NCBI GenBank assembly: GCA_030698375.1
Contig: JAUYLL010000106.1
Location: 1 to 64,000 of the forward strand
From: Nocardioides sp.
GTDB taxonomy: Bacteria; Actinomycetota; Actinomycetes; Propionibacteriales; Nocardioidaceae
Direction of reading: 5' to 3'
DNA: 64,000 bases
Part shown: one piece after another, positions 36,471 to 45,032 of the stretch
How positions within the stretch are numbered: the first letter of the stretch is position 1
How the letters are laid out: each line of letters begins with the position of its first letter
Notes under the pieces: model-generated
Database searches by the model: none
The model's input: the letters and a program-made list of their open reading frames with translations, nothing else
What the model was told of the DNA's origin: nothing
Position numbers and translations under genes: made by a program

Positions 36471-37867
36471 CAGCGGTCCTCCTCCCGGTGCGGACGCACC
36501 TTCCAGATGTAGTTGCGCACGCCATTGCCCGCGACACTGGCCACCCGAAAGGTGGGCACGACAGCGTCTCCGATGCTCGGCGTGTGACCGGCGGCGTCGG
36601 TCATCTCGAACTCGAACCGGCCCCCGCCCTCGAAATCCACGGCGACGACCTTGGCCGGCAGCTGAACGGACTCCGAGAGCCAGTCGTCGGTAAAAGTTGC
36701 CACCCGCGCGGGCACGTCGACCATGACCTCGGGCTCGAAGGCGTCGCTCGCGCGGCAGCGCAGGCACACCCGGCGCGGCGGCAGGTTGCGGTAACCGCAC
36801 TCCCGGCACCGGCCGGCGACGAAGCCGAACTTCCAGTCCGTCGTGCGGCGGGAGGCGGGCGGCACTGGGGGCTTCACGTCGGGACGGCGGGCGGGCTCGC
36901 GGGGCAGCAGACCTCGCCAGGTCAGGAAGTCGACGTAGCTGACCTCTGCCTCCGGGCCGTCGAGGGTCTCGAGGCCGCTGCGACCGGGCTGGTGCCGCTC
37001 GGTCATGCGGAAGAGAAAGGCGTCGGCGCCGTCGGCCAGGCTGAGCGCGAGGACGAGGTCGCCCGGCTTCGCGCGCTCGAACGCGGCGACCAGTCCGACG
37101 CCGAGGTCGGCGGTGCCGGCGTAGCCGGCCCCGGCCACCGAGCCCAGCTCGGTGACCTCGGCGGGGAAGCTGTTCGCCACCTGACTGCGCGCCCGCGCGT
37201 GCGGTGTGCTGACGACGACCTGCGCGAGCGCGTCGCGGGCGACGTCGCCACGCGCCAGCACGTCCTCGACCGCTCGACCGGCCAGCGGCAGGTACTCCTC
37301 GACGCCGAAACGGTCCTCCCAGGTGCGGGTCCGGACGTCCCCCGGCTCGCGCCAGCGGTCCAGGAACTCGCGGGTGACCGAGGCTGTGGCAACCAGCTCG
37401 GCGACGGGGTCGGCACCGACGACGAAGGCGGCCGCAGCGTCCGACCCATCGGCCTCGTCGGCCGAACCGGGGAGCCCGAACCGCAGGTCGGAGGCGACCA
37501 CCAGGGCGCTGCCCTCGGCCAGACCGGCACGCAACGCCCCCGCGCCCCCCCGCAGTGCCCCCCCGACGTCATACGCCGGGGCCTCCTCGCCCAGCCCGGA
37601 GGCGGCGGCGACGGTGACGGCGTTCGACTTCTCCAGGTAGGCCGGACGTGAGGTCGCGAACCACAGCGACCCCGTGATGGCGCGGGAGCCGAGGGCCCGA
37701 CGCGCGGCGGCGACCCCGAGCGTGGTGCTGTCCTCGTCGTACGACGCCACCGGACGGGCGCCCCGTCCGCGGCCAGACCCCAGCGCAGTGGCGATCGCAG
37801 CACGCTGCAAACGCCCCGCGGGGATGTAGACGGCGTAGGACTCGATGCCGACCACGCGACCCTCCAT
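36470..37867 (-). CDS. HMG-CoA-synthase-like protein fused to DUF35/OB domain, active-site Cys lost
   Basis: A 465-residue fusion. Residues ~1-330 have the HMG-CoA synthase/KAS III fold (MEGRVVGIESYAVYIPAGRL; SLWFATSRPAYLEKSNAVTVAAASGLG; GSDAAAAFVVG). The segment that normally reads AYDLxxACxxG is AYDVGGALRGG, so the nucleophilic Cys is replaced by Leu. Residues ~345-465 form a zinc ribbon (CRECGYRNLPPRRVCLRC) and OB-fold. It probably acts as a scaffold or CoA-binding partner for the adjacent thiolase, not as a synthase. First gene of a two-gene operon; an operator lies 30 nt upstream. Confidence 0.82.
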   Translation of the reverse strand: MEGRVVGIESYAVYIPAGRLQRAAIATALGSGRGRGARPVASYDEDSTTLGVAAARRALGSRAITGSLWFATSRPAYLEKSNAVTVAAASGLGEEAPAYDVGGALRGGAGALRAGLAEGSALVVASDLRFGLPGSADEADGSDAAAAFVVGADPVAELVATASVTREFLDRWREPGDVRTRTWEDRFGVEEYLPLAGRAVEDVLARGDVARDALAQVVVSTPHARARSQVANSFPAEVTELGSVAGAGYAGTADLGVGLVAAFERAKPGDLVLALSLADGADAFLFRMTERHQPGRSGLETLDGPEAEVSYVDFLTWRGLLPREPARRPDVKPPVPPASRRTTDWKFGFVAGRCRECGYRNLPPRRVCLRCRASDAFEPEVMVDVPARVATFTDDWLSESVQLPAKVVAVDFEGGGRFEFEMTDAAGHTPSIGDAVVPTFRVASVAGNGVRNYIWKVRPHREEDR

Positions 37868-37896
37868 TCTTCCGCTGCTCGCTGCGGAATATTTAA

Positions 37897-37910
37897 ATCA
37901 AGCACTTGCT
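37897..37910. promoter_or_regulatory. KstR2-like operator between divergent operons
   Basis: ATCAAGCACTTGCT is an exact consensus match, identical to the 16910 site. It lies 30 nt upstream of the minus-strand fusion gene and 100 nt upstream of the plus-strand dehydrogenase, so it can control both. Confidence 0.72.
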
Positions 37911-38010
37911 TTGCTACCCTAGAACGGCCCCGCCCGCTACGCAACCGACCCATGTGGCACTCGTCGTGCCGCCAGTTGCGGCCGGGCATCACCCGCCCGA
38001 GGAGGGATCT

Positions 38011-39216
38011 GTGACCGACCACGCTGGCACGCTCAACATCGAGGAGTTCCGGGCCGAAGTAGTCGAGGCGCTGAGTGCCGTGGCGGTGCGACGGAGTGAC
38101 GAGCGCTCCCAGTGGGGCGTCGGTGACGACCGCGTCTCGGTCGTGGCCGAGCGCTCCGAGGGCGAGGATGAGGAGCTCGCCGCGCTACGCGCCTACCGGG
38201 CCCACCTGGTCGCCTGCGGCCTGGGATGGGTCGATGGCCCGGCACAGTTCGGCGGCCGCGATCTCCCGGCCGAGTACGCCGCGGCCCTGCGCGGGCTGGA
38301 GGCGGAGTTCGACCTGCCCGACGATTCGTGCCTGCGCTTCAGCGTCTCGACGCTGACCCCAACCCTCCTCGCGCACGGCAGCCCCGTGCAGCAAGCGGCT
38401 TGGCTGACCAGGCTCCGCTCCGCGGACCTCGTCGCCTGCCAGCTCTACTCCGAGCCCGACGCCGGGTCGGACCTGGCCGGGCTGTCGACCCGCGCCGTCC
38501 GCGACGGCGCCGGCTGGCGGCTCAACGGCCAGAAGGTCTGGAGCTCCGGCGCCCACCTCTCCGACGTTGGACTGTGCATTGCCCGCACCTCGCCGGACAA
38601 GCCCAAGCACGCCGGCCTGACCACGTTCCTCATCGACCTCGACAGCCCGGGCATCGAGATCCGACCCATCCGTCAGCTGACCGGCGGAGCGTCCTTCGAC
38701 GAGGTATTCCTGACCGACGTCTACGTGCCGGACGAGCGCCGCATCGGCGAACCCGACGCCGGATGGTCGGTCGTGGTGACCTCGCTGCTGAACGAGCGTT
38801 CTGCAATCGGCACCGAAGTCGGGGTGGACGAGGCGCTCGTCGAGCGCCTCGTCGACCTGGCCCGCCACGTCGGCGACCCCCTCGACGAGCGGACCCGAGA
38901 CGCCGTCGCCCAGATCGTCACCCGCGCCTGGGCCGCACGGCTGACCACTGCACGGTTCCTCGAGGGCGGTGGCGTGCCCGGACCCGAGCTAGCCCTGAGC
39001 AAGCTGCTCGCAACCGACCTGCTGCGCACGATGAGCGACGTCACCGCCGACATCCTGGGCGCCGCTCACGTCGCCGACTCGGGCGAGTGGGGCACCTATG
39101 CCTGGTCCGAGCTGACCCTCGGACTTCCCGGCCTCCGCGTGGGCGGTGGCACAGACGAGATCCTCAAGAACACCGTCGGCGAACGGGTTCTCCATCTACC
39201 GAAGGACGCACGATGA
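38011..39216 (+). CDS. Acyl-CoA dehydrogenase
   Basis: A 401-residue enzyme. The GTG at 38011 was chosen because GGAGG lies about 7 nt upstream. CQLYSEPDAGSDLAGLSTRAVRDGAGW and GQKVWSSGAHLSDVG bind substrate and FAD. The end GGGTDEILKNTVGERVLHLPKD is typical of the long alpha-type subunits, as in 24199. First of a three-gene operon (dehydrogenase, LLM, NTF2), with a 4-nt overlap to the LLM gene. May partner with the short dehydrogenase at 33428. Confidence 0.88.
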   Translation: MTDHAGTLNIEEFRAEVVEALSAVAVRRSDERSQWGVGDDRVSVVAERSEGEDEELAALRAYRAHLVACGLGWVDGPAQFGGRDLPAEYAAALRGLEAEFDLPDDSCLRFSVSTLTPTLLAHGSPVQQAAWLTRLRSADLVACQLYSEPDAGSDLAGLSTRAVRDGAGWRLNGQKVWSSGAHLSDVGLCIARTSPDKPKHAGLTTFLIDLDSPGIEIRPIRQLTGGASFDEVFLTDVYVPDERRIGEPDAGWSVVVTSLLNERSAIGTEVGVDEALVERLVDLARHVGDPLDERTRDAVAQIVTRAWAARLTTARFLEGGGVPGPELALSKLLATDLLRTMSDVTADILGAAHVADSGEWGTYAWSELTLGLPGLRVGGGTDEILKNTVGERVLHLPKDAR

Positions 39217-40229
39217 AGATCGACATGGGAATGATCGGGGCCTCGGCCGCCGCCTGCGGGCCGGTCGCCGCTGAGGCAGAGAGGTTCGGCTTCGACGGCG
39301 TCTGGGCGAGCGAGAGCGTCACGGACGCCTTCCTCCAGTCACAGGCCGCGCTGCTCGCCACCGAGCGGGTCACCGTCGGCACGGCGATCGCGGTGGCGTT
39401 CGCCCGCAACCCGATGTCGACGGCGTACCTCGCCTGGGACCTGGCCGCGATGTCGCGGGGGCGGTTCGTCCTGGGGCTGGGCAGCCAGATCCAGCCACAC
39501 ATCGAACGTCGGTTCTCGATGCCCTGGAGCGCTCCGGTCGCCCGTATGCGGGACTACCTGCAGGCGCTTGACGCCATCTTCTCCGCCTGGCGCGACGGGT
39601 CACGCCTGGACTACCAAGGCGTGCACTACCAGCACACCCTGATGACCCCGGTCTTCACGCCGCACCACCACGAACACCGGATCCCGACGATGATCGCGGC
39701 GGTGGGCGCCAAGATGACCGAGCTCGGCGGCGAGCTCTGCGACGGCCTGCTGCTGCACGGCATGACCACAACCGCCTACCTCGACCAGGTCACGCTGCCG
39801 GCGCTGGACAAGGGACTTGCGACATCGGGACGAAGCCGCGCCGACGTCGAGCTCTACTGCCCGCTCTTCATGGTCATGGGCGACACTGAGGAGGAGCTGG
39901 CGGCGAGCGCGCGGAAGACCCGCGAGCAGATTGCCTTCTACGCCTCGACCCCCGCCTACCGGGCCGTCCTCGACAGCGTCGGCTACGGCGAACTGCAGGG
40001 TGAGCTCCAGGGCATGTCGCGGGAGGGGCGCTGGGCGGAGATGGGTGATCTCGTCGACGACACCCTGCTGAACCACATCGCGCTGGTCGGGGCTCCCGAG
40101 GACATGCCCCGACTGTGCCGCGAGCGGTTCGCCGGGCGCCTGGACCGCGTGTCGTCGTACTTCGCCTGGCCTGGCGACGACCCCGACCGCGTGCGCAGCA
40201 TCCTGAACGGCTTCACCGAGCAGTCCTGA
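39213..40229 (+). CDS. LLM-class F420-dependent oxidoreductase (TIGR03617-like)
   Basis: A 338-residue luciferase-like protein. AAEAERFGFDGVWASESVTDAFLQ is the N-terminal part, TERVTVGTAIAVAFARNPMSTAYLAWDLAAMSRGRFVLGLGSQIQPHIERRFSMPW is the F420 subfamily core. The C-terminal half MVMGDTEEELAASARKTREQIAFYASTPAYRAVLDSVGY is conserved in the TIGR03617 group. A role in reducing or oxygenating a ring intermediate is inferred from context. It overlaps the upstream gene by ATGA. Confidence 0.87.
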   Translation: MKIDMGMIGASAAACGPVAAEAERFGFDGVWASESVTDAFLQSQAALLATERVTVGTAIAVAFARNPMSTAYLAWDLAAMSRGRFVLGLGSQIQPHIERRFSMPWSAPVARMRDYLQALDAIFSAWRDGSRLDYQGVHYQHTLMTPVFTPHHHEHRIPTMIAAVGAKMTELGGELCDGLLLHGMTTTAYLDQVTLPALDKGLATSGRSRADVELYCPLFMVMGDTEEELAASARKTREQIAFYASTPAYRAVLDSVGYGELQGELQGMSREGRWAEMGDLVDDTLLNHIALVGAPEDMPRLCRERFAGRLDRVSSYFAWPGDDPDRVRSILNGFTEQS

Positions 40230-40248
40230 CCGTCCCCGAGGAGGACCC

Positions 40249-40716
40249 ATGACCGACATCGAGTTCAGCGAGTTGCGCGACCGCGCGCGGATCGCGGACA
40301 CGCTGCACGCCTACAGCCGTGGGGTCGACCGGGTCGACATCGACCTGCTGCTGGACCTGTTCACCGAGGACGCCGCGTTCGACTACGGCCACGGGAATAC
40401 CACGCACGGCCGGGAGAACCTCGCAGAGCTCTTTCGCGCCGCGGTCAGCCGCTACACCGCTACGAACCACCACTGCTCGACCATCAGCTACCTCACCCTC
40501 GCCGACGGCCGGGCACAGACGATCACCTACGTGTATGCCTTCCATCAGAACTCCGAGACCGACCTCCAGCTCCACGTGTGGGGCAACTACGAAGACACGC
40601 TCGTCGACGAGGGCGACCGGTGGCGGATCAGCCAGCGCCGCGTGCGCGTGGCCGGCGTGAAGACGGCCGGCGCAGAAGCGGTCCCCGACCGTTTCGAGCA
40701 GTACGCCCGCGCCTGA
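40249..40716 (+). CDS. NTF2/SnoaL-fold protein
   Basis: A 155-residue protein of the SnoaL_4 type. RDRARIADTLHAYSRGVDRVDIDLLLDLFTEDAAFDYGHG is the typical N-terminal half with an Asp/His-rich pocket, and GDRWRISQRRVRVAG the last strands. GAGGAGG precedes the ATG. It lies 19 nt after the LLM gene and ends the plus-strand operon. Related proteins act as dehydratases or as small subunits in catabolic clusters; the function here is unknown. Confidence 0.82.
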   Translation: MTDIEFSELRDRARIADTLHAYSRGVDRVDIDLLLDLFTEDAAFDYGHGNTTHGRENLAELFRAAVSRYTATNHHCSTISYLTLADGRAQTITYVYAFHQNSETDLQLHVWGNYEDTLVDEGDRWRISQRRVRVAGVKTAGAEAVPDRFEQYARA

Positions 40717-40722
40717 CCCAGG

Positions 40723-40749
40723 GCGGAGCACCCCGCTCACTCGCTCCGC
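40723..40749. terminator. Possible terminator between convergent genes
   Basis: GCGGAGC (40723-40729) pairs with GCTCCGC (40743-40749) in the 54-nt gap between the convergent NTF2 and SDR genes. The stem is short and lacks a T-tract, so this is tentative. Confidence 0.3.
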
Positions 40750-40770
40750 TCGTGGTGGGGCAGAAGGCCC

Positions 40771-41526
40771 TCAAGCGTGTCGCGACAACCCGCCGTCGAC
40801 CGCAATCGACTGTCCGGTGACGTAGGACGCCCCGGCGGAGCACAGGAAGGTGACCAGGGCAGCCGCCTCGCGGGCTTCCCCGAACCGACCCGTCGGAACG
40901 TTCGCGGCGGCGTACGCCACACGGGTGGCGTCGTCGGGGAAGTGCCGACCAAGCTGCTCGCTGTGGACCCTGCCCGGCGCCACGCAGTTGACTGTCACCC
41001 CGACGGAAGCCACTTCCCGGGCGTACGCCTTGGACCACAGCCTGCACGCGGCGATCGCAGCCTGCGCCGCTGAAACGGCCGTGGGCTCGAGGAGGCCCGT
41101 CAGGTTCACAATGCGACCGCGCCCGCTCGCCTCCAGCTCCGGCCGCAGTTCCTCGGCAAGTCGTCGTTTGACGTGGAAATTCAGTTCGAAGGACCGCCGC
41201 CACGCATCCTCGTCGAGCGCGCCACCGGGGGCGTCCGCCTGGCCCGCGTTGTTGATGAGCACGGTGACCCCGCCGAGCCCCTCACGAGCCGCGGCACCGA
41301 CTGCCTGCGCAGCGCCCGGCTCGGTGAGGTCACACGCCAGCTGGACCGGCGGCGGTCCGCCGAGATCAGCGATCCTGACCGCAGTGGCGGCGAGCGCCTT
41401 CTCCCTTCTCGCGATCAGGAGCACGCGGGCACCGTGTCGGGCGAGGTCCTCGGCGACCGCCCTCCCGATCCCCGCGCCAGCGCCGGTGACGATCGCACCT
41501 ACTCCGCGCAGGCCCGGGTCGATCAT
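40771..41526 (-). CDS. SDR-fold protein lacking the Tyr-Lys catalytic pair
   Basis: A 251-residue SDR. TGAGAGIGRA binds the dinucleotide, NNAGQADAPG and the C-terminal TGQSIAVDGGLSRHA are normal. Where SDRs read SAxYxAxK, this protein reads SAAQAAIAACRLWSK: Tyr is Gln and the Lys position is Ala. The preceding Ser is also altered (NLTGLL). It may be non-oxidoreductive or use different chemistry. GAGGAG lies 5 nt before the ATG at 41526, and an operator copy is 101 nt further upstream. Confidence 0.82.
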   Translation of the reverse strand: MIDPGLRGVGAIVTGAGAGIGRAVAEDLARHGARVLLIARREKALAATAVRIADLGGPPPVQLACDLTEPGAAQAVGAAAREGLGGVTVLINNAGQADAPGGALDEDAWRRSFELNFHVKRRLAEELRPELEASGRGRIVNLTGLLEPTAVSAAQAAIAACRLWSKAYAREVASVGVTVNCVAPGRVHSEQLGRHFPDDATRVAYAAANVPTGRFGEAREAAALVTFLCSAGASYVTGQSIAVDGGLSRHA

Positions 41527-41627
41527 CGGTTCTCCTCGTGTTCGAACCACGCTCAATCTGAGCCCTACGGGGTGCCGACGCTTCGGCGCTCCCAGGCCAA
41601 CCCTAGGAAGGGCCGCCACCCTAGTCA

Positions 41628-41641
41628 AGCAATTGCTTGCT
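41628..41641. promoter_or_regulatory. KstR2-like operator upstream of the SDR gene
   Basis: AGCAATTGCTTGCT has one mismatch to AnCAAGnnCTTGnT. It overlaps a perfect 14-bp palindrome CAAGCAATTGCTTG (41626-41639). It is the last copy before the IS110 element, so it marks the right edge of the regulon. Confidence 0.55.
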
Positions 41642-41749
41642 CTACTTCGATCCGTCTCGCCCAGGCGGACATCTAGACGGTATGGAGGGACCGCCCAGGG
41701 TCTCTGAGTGGTTGCGGGCCGGGGCCTCGCTCACAAGATTCGTGGGTTA

Positions 41750-41772
41750 CCGAGCAGGGGCCGCCTGCTCGG
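41750..41772 (+). other. Strong stem-loop in the IS110 left non-coding end
   Basis: CCGAGCAGG (41750-41758) pairs perfectly with CCTGCTCGG (41764-41772) around a 5-nt loop, 28 nt before the transposase start. It lies in a ~150-nt non-coding stretch. In IS110 elements this position encodes the bridge RNA, so it is a candidate part of it. Confidence 0.4.
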
Positions 41773-41799
41773 TCTATCCGACATTTGTGGGAGGCCCCG

Positions 41800-42891
41800 G
41801 TGTTTACCGGGCGTACGAGCGTTGGGCTTGACGTGCACGCGCGATCGGTCGCGGCTGCGGCGATCGACTCCGTCACGGGCGAGCTGTTTCAGGCGAAGCT
41901 GACCCCCTCGCACGAGCACATCAAGTCCTGGGTCCAGGGCCTGCCGGGTCCGGTGGCGGTGACCTATGAGGCCGGCCCGACCGGCTTCGACCTGTGTCGG
42001 GCGCTGGAGGCCGCGGGCATCCGCTGTCAGGTCGCCGCACCGTCGAAGCTGCAGAAGCCCTCAGGTGATCGGGCCAAGACCGACGCGAAGGACGCGATCC
42101 ACCTGGCCCGGTTGTTGCGGCTCGACGAGATCACCGCGGTGAGGATCCCCAGCGTCGACCAGGAGGCCGCCCGGGACCTGGTCCGCGCACGCGAGGACTG
42201 CCGCGGTGACCTGATGCGCGCTCGTCACCGGCTCTCGAAGCTGCTGTTGCGACACGGGATCGTCTACTACGGCGGAGCCGCCTGGACGGGCAAGCACGAC
42301 GCCTGGTTGCGTCACGAGGCCCAACCCCAGCTGAGTTCGCGAGCGACCCGGCTGGCGTTCGACTCCGACTACGAGGCCGTGTTGGGCGTCAAGGCCCGCC
42401 GAGACCGTCTCGATGCTGCGATCGAGGTGATGGCCGCGGACTCGGAGTTCACCGCGATCGTGCATCGGTTGGGCTGTCTGCGCGGTGTCAGCACCTTGAC
42501 CGGGTTCGCTCTCGCGGTCGAGATCGGTGACTGGCACCGCTTCACCGGCAACACCATCGGCGCCTTCGTCGGGCTCGTGCCCAGCGAGCACTCCTCGGGC
42601 CAGTCGCGGGTCCAGGGATCGATCACCAAGACCGGCAACACCCACGTTCGGCGCCTCCTCGTTGAGGCCGCCTGGCACCACCGCGGGCGTTACGTGGTCG
42701 GCAAGACCATGCGCGAGCGGTGGGACCTGGCCCCAGCATCCGCGCGGGCCCGCGGCGACGAGGGCAACCGCAGACTCCACCACCGCTGGGTCAAGTTCAT
42801 CGACCGTCGCAAGAAGAACACCATCGCCAACGTTGCCATCGCCCGCGAGCTGGCCGGCTGGTGCTGTTCCCTGGCCGTGCTCGAGGAGTAA
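41800..42891 (+). CDS. IS110-family transposase
   Basis: A 363-residue DEDD recombinase. GLDVHARS, YEAGPTG and AKTDAKDA carry the N-terminal acidic residues. The C-terminal transposase_20 half holds RGVSTLTGFALAVEIGD, GLVPSEHSSG and GSITKTGNTHVRRLLVEAAW, with the serine of the IS110 active centre in SEHSSG. GTG at 41800 has GGGAGG five nucleotides upstream. The protein is full length. IS110 elements lack terminal inverted repeats, so its ends cannot be set from sequence alone; about 280 nt follow before recognisable unrelated sequence. Confidence 0.92.
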   Translation: MFTGRTSVGLDVHARSVAAAAIDSVTGELFQAKLTPSHEHIKSWVQGLPGPVAVTYEAGPTGFDLCRALEAAGIRCQVAAPSKLQKPSGDRAKTDAKDAIHLARLLRLDEITAVRIPSVDQEAARDLVRAREDCRGDLMRARHRLSKLLLRHGIVYYGGAAWTGKHDAWLRHEAQPQLSSRATRLAFDSDYEAVLGVKARRDRLDAAIEVMAADSEFTAIVHRLGCLRGVSTLTGFALAVEIGDWHRFTGNTIGAFVGLVPSEHSSGQSRVQGSITKTGNTHVRRLLVEAAWHHRGRYVVGKTMRERWDLAPASARARGDEGNRRLHHRWVKFIDRRKKNTIANVAIARELAGWCCSLAVLEE

Positions 42892-43111
42892 CCGACCCCA
42901 CGATCTGCTTCGCCGCGCACCAGCTGGTGGCAGCGCGAGGAGCGACCCGCGCAACAACTATGGGCAACGAGCACCCGCTCGTGACGCCCGCTCCTAGACA
43001 CGCGGTTCAGTTCCTGCCGAAAGCACCGTCCTGCGGTAATCAACCCGCGCATATCAGTCTGACCGCGCGTCGCCAACGACACGCTCACCAGCAACAACCA
43101 CGGCGAAGTAC

Positions 43112-43147
43112 GAGGCGCCCGCCCCGGGCAATCGGGACGGGCGCCTC
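43112..43147. terminator. Hairpin downstream of IS110 transposase
   Basis: GAGGCGCCCG (43112-43121) pairs with CGGGCGCCTC (43138-43147), with further inner C-G pairing. It is about 220 nt after the transposase stop, in the otherwise gene-free 42892-43400 stretch. Confidence 0.5.
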
Positions 43148-43419
43148 ACCATGCCTCTTGACAGGTCGTCACTCCATATCAGTTGTGATTGGGCGGCGCC
43201 TGCCGGCGAGGACCCAGACCGACAGCGCCAACCCGCGCACCTGAAGGCGCACGGCGGCGCCGGCATGGGGGTCGACCTTGTTGCTGGTGGGTGCAGTCGT
43301 AGGGCGTGACCGCGTCGAGCTTCATGCAGAAGTGGTCCTCGATCACCGACATCTTGATGACCCGGTGACGGCCTGCGGAACTCCGGCACTCCCGGCACCT
43401 GGCCGCAGGCTCACCCCAG

Positions 43420-43640
43420 CCCTCCGGCAGGGGTCCCCCGCCGGGGAAGCCCCGTCCGCCGAAGCCGCCTGTGTCGGTGTTGATCTCGCCTGCGGCGTCG
43501 AGGTCGGCGTCGAGGTCGGCGAGAATGACGCGGTCCCCGATCACGATTCCCTCGAGTATCTCGGTGTGAACGGGGCCTGTCTGAACCGCCCCGGCGAGTC
43601 CGGAGACTTTGGTGTGTCCCGGGTTCCACGTAGTAGAGAT
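43420..43640 (-). pseudogene. C-terminal fragment of an efflux membrane-fusion (HlyD/MacA-like) protein
   Basis: About 70 residues read VSGLAGAVQTGPVHTEILEGIVIGDRVILADLDADLD... then GGFGGRGFPGGG. The EIxEGIxxGDRVILADLD strand followed by a Gly-rich tail is typical of the C-terminus of periplasmic adaptor proteins of ABC-type exporters. The remainder of the gene is missing. It abuts the IS3 fragment, suggesting IS-mediated truncation. Confidence 0.5.
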
Positions 43641-43651
43641 TCCTTGGATTC

Positions 43652-43876
43652 TCATGCCACGGTGATGATGCGGTTGCGCTCGAACTCTATCGGCGTGAGC
43701 CAGCCAAGCTTGCTGTGGCGGCGCTTCCGGTTGTGCCAGATCTCGAGGTACTCGAACATCGCGTTGGCGAGTTCGAGGCGGGTGTTCCACCTCTTGCGGC
43801 CGAGCAGCTCGACCTGCATGCGAGACCAGAAGGACTCGATCATGAAGTTGTCGTAGCAGTCCCCGATGCTTCCCAT
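43652..43876 (-). pseudogene. IS3-family transposase C-terminal fragment
   Basis: 74 residues corresponding to the end of OrfB of IS3-family (rve integrase core) transposases: GSIGDCYDNFMIESFWSRMQVELLGRKRWNT then IWHNRKRRHSKLGWLTPIEFE. The conserved glutamate of the DDE motif (MIESFW) is present but the first two aspartates are missing, so it is inactive. Confidence 0.82.
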
Positions 43877-43885
43877 CGAGGCCAG

Positions 43886-44301
43886 CAGCCCCGAATCACT
43901 CCGGTATCCAAGGCACTCCTGCTGGACCGCGAGCCCATCGAGGGCTTCGGGTCCGAGGAGCTGTACGAGGTCTTCGCCGAAACCTGGGCTACAAGCTGCA
44001 GCAGGGGAAGACGAAGACGTACATCGCTAACGTCGAACACGTCCGAGTACTCATCTTCAACGGGACCGCGGTAGAGCCGACTCGGGCGGACTTCTTCGTC
44101 ATCTCGAACGGCATTGAACTCAACGACACCGACGTCGAGGCGTGGCAGCGGCTCCAGACCATCACTGCTGACCTGTTGCGTCCGCACGGCATCGCGGTCG
44201 GACCTCTCCGCTGCACCGACATCAGCCGCATGACGGCCGACCTATACCGCCGCTCGACTCCGATTCCCTCCGATGTGTTGAACGCGCCGGTCTTCCCGTA
44301 G
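43886..44301 (+). pseudogene. Frameshifted gene of unknown function
   Basis: Two blocks read as one protein after a single frame change near 43982. The first is SKALLLDREPIEGFGSEELYEVFAE and the second LGYKLQQGKTKTYIANVEHVRVLIFNGTAVEPTRADFF, then ISNGIELNDTDVEAWQRL and a close at DVLNAPVFP. No family recognised. The N-terminus is lost at the IS3 junction. The codon pattern and lower GC differ from the catabolic genes, in keeping with an unrelated origin. Confidence 0.45.
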
Positions 44302-44482
44302 CCGGACAGCACTACTCCTCGGTCGTAGCCACGCCAACTCGGGGCGCACCAGCGCACCCGCCAGCCGCGCATCAACCACTGGTCGAGTCGCTGGCGGACC
44401 TGGCCAGTGCAACGGGATCCCCCATTGTGCCGACCCATCCTTTGCTGGCAAGGAGATCTGCTACTCCCAGCGCCCCAACAGT

Positions 44483-44645
44483 TCACACCCACACATTGGC
44501 GGGACGCATCGGAGTCCGCATCTGCGGCAATGAGGTTGCGTCATTCCACCGCCGAAGTTCCCCCAAAGCCGTGTCGACTTCGTGCCAGCCAAGCCGCTCG
44601 CGCGGCGACACCGCCTCCACGAGCGTGGAGTCGTACTGCTGCCAC
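44483..44645 (-). other. Possible short coding remnant
   Basis: A minus-strand stretch reads TLVEAVSPRERLGWHEVDTALGELRRWND and ends PMRPANVWV before a stop. The residue composition looks protein-like rather than random high-GC translation, but there is no start or known family. Nothing else convincing lies in 44302-44714. Confidence 0.2.
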
Positions 44646-44714
44646 GTCAGTGGAGGGCACCTCGCTAGGTGCCTAGGCTGGGAAAGCCATTCCCGACCAC
44701 GAACCGAGGTCCCT

Positions 44715-45032
44715 GTGCCCGCCAGCCGTTCCGCCCGACAGAGGAAGGCCAGCGCCGAGGCAGGAGCGCTGGCAGTGGTCCGCATCGACGTGAGCGCCGA
44801 CGACTCCTTTGCCTACAAGATCTCCTGCACGCAGTGCGAGGTGCCGCGACCCGGGACCGGCACCCGCGCCTGGAGCACACGCCGGCCGGGCGAGGACAAC
44901 GGCTATATGGCCACGATGGATCGATGGATCCTTCACCTCACGTCCAAGCACCCGGACGCCGCGGCCCCGTGTCTGGACTACCTGCCCGAAGCCCGTGCAC
45001 GTCTCCAGGAGCGACGCGATGCCCGAGCTTGA
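44715..45032 (+). CDS. Hypothetical 105-residue protein
   Basis: Begins at GTG 44715. The middle ISCTQCEVPRPGTGTRAW contains a CxxC pair, and GEDNGYMATMDRWILHLTSKHPDAAAPCLDYLPEA gives helices and a distal His-Cys arrangement that could bind metal together with CTQC. It is unlike anything I recognise. It precedes the small ORF at 45257 and the helicase on the same strand, so may belong to the same accessory module. Confidence 0.45.
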   Translation: MPASRSARQRKASAEAGALAVVRIDVSADDSFAYKISCTQCEVPRPGTGTRAWSTRRPGEDNGYMATMDRWILHLTSKHPDAAAPCLDYLPEARARLQERRDARA

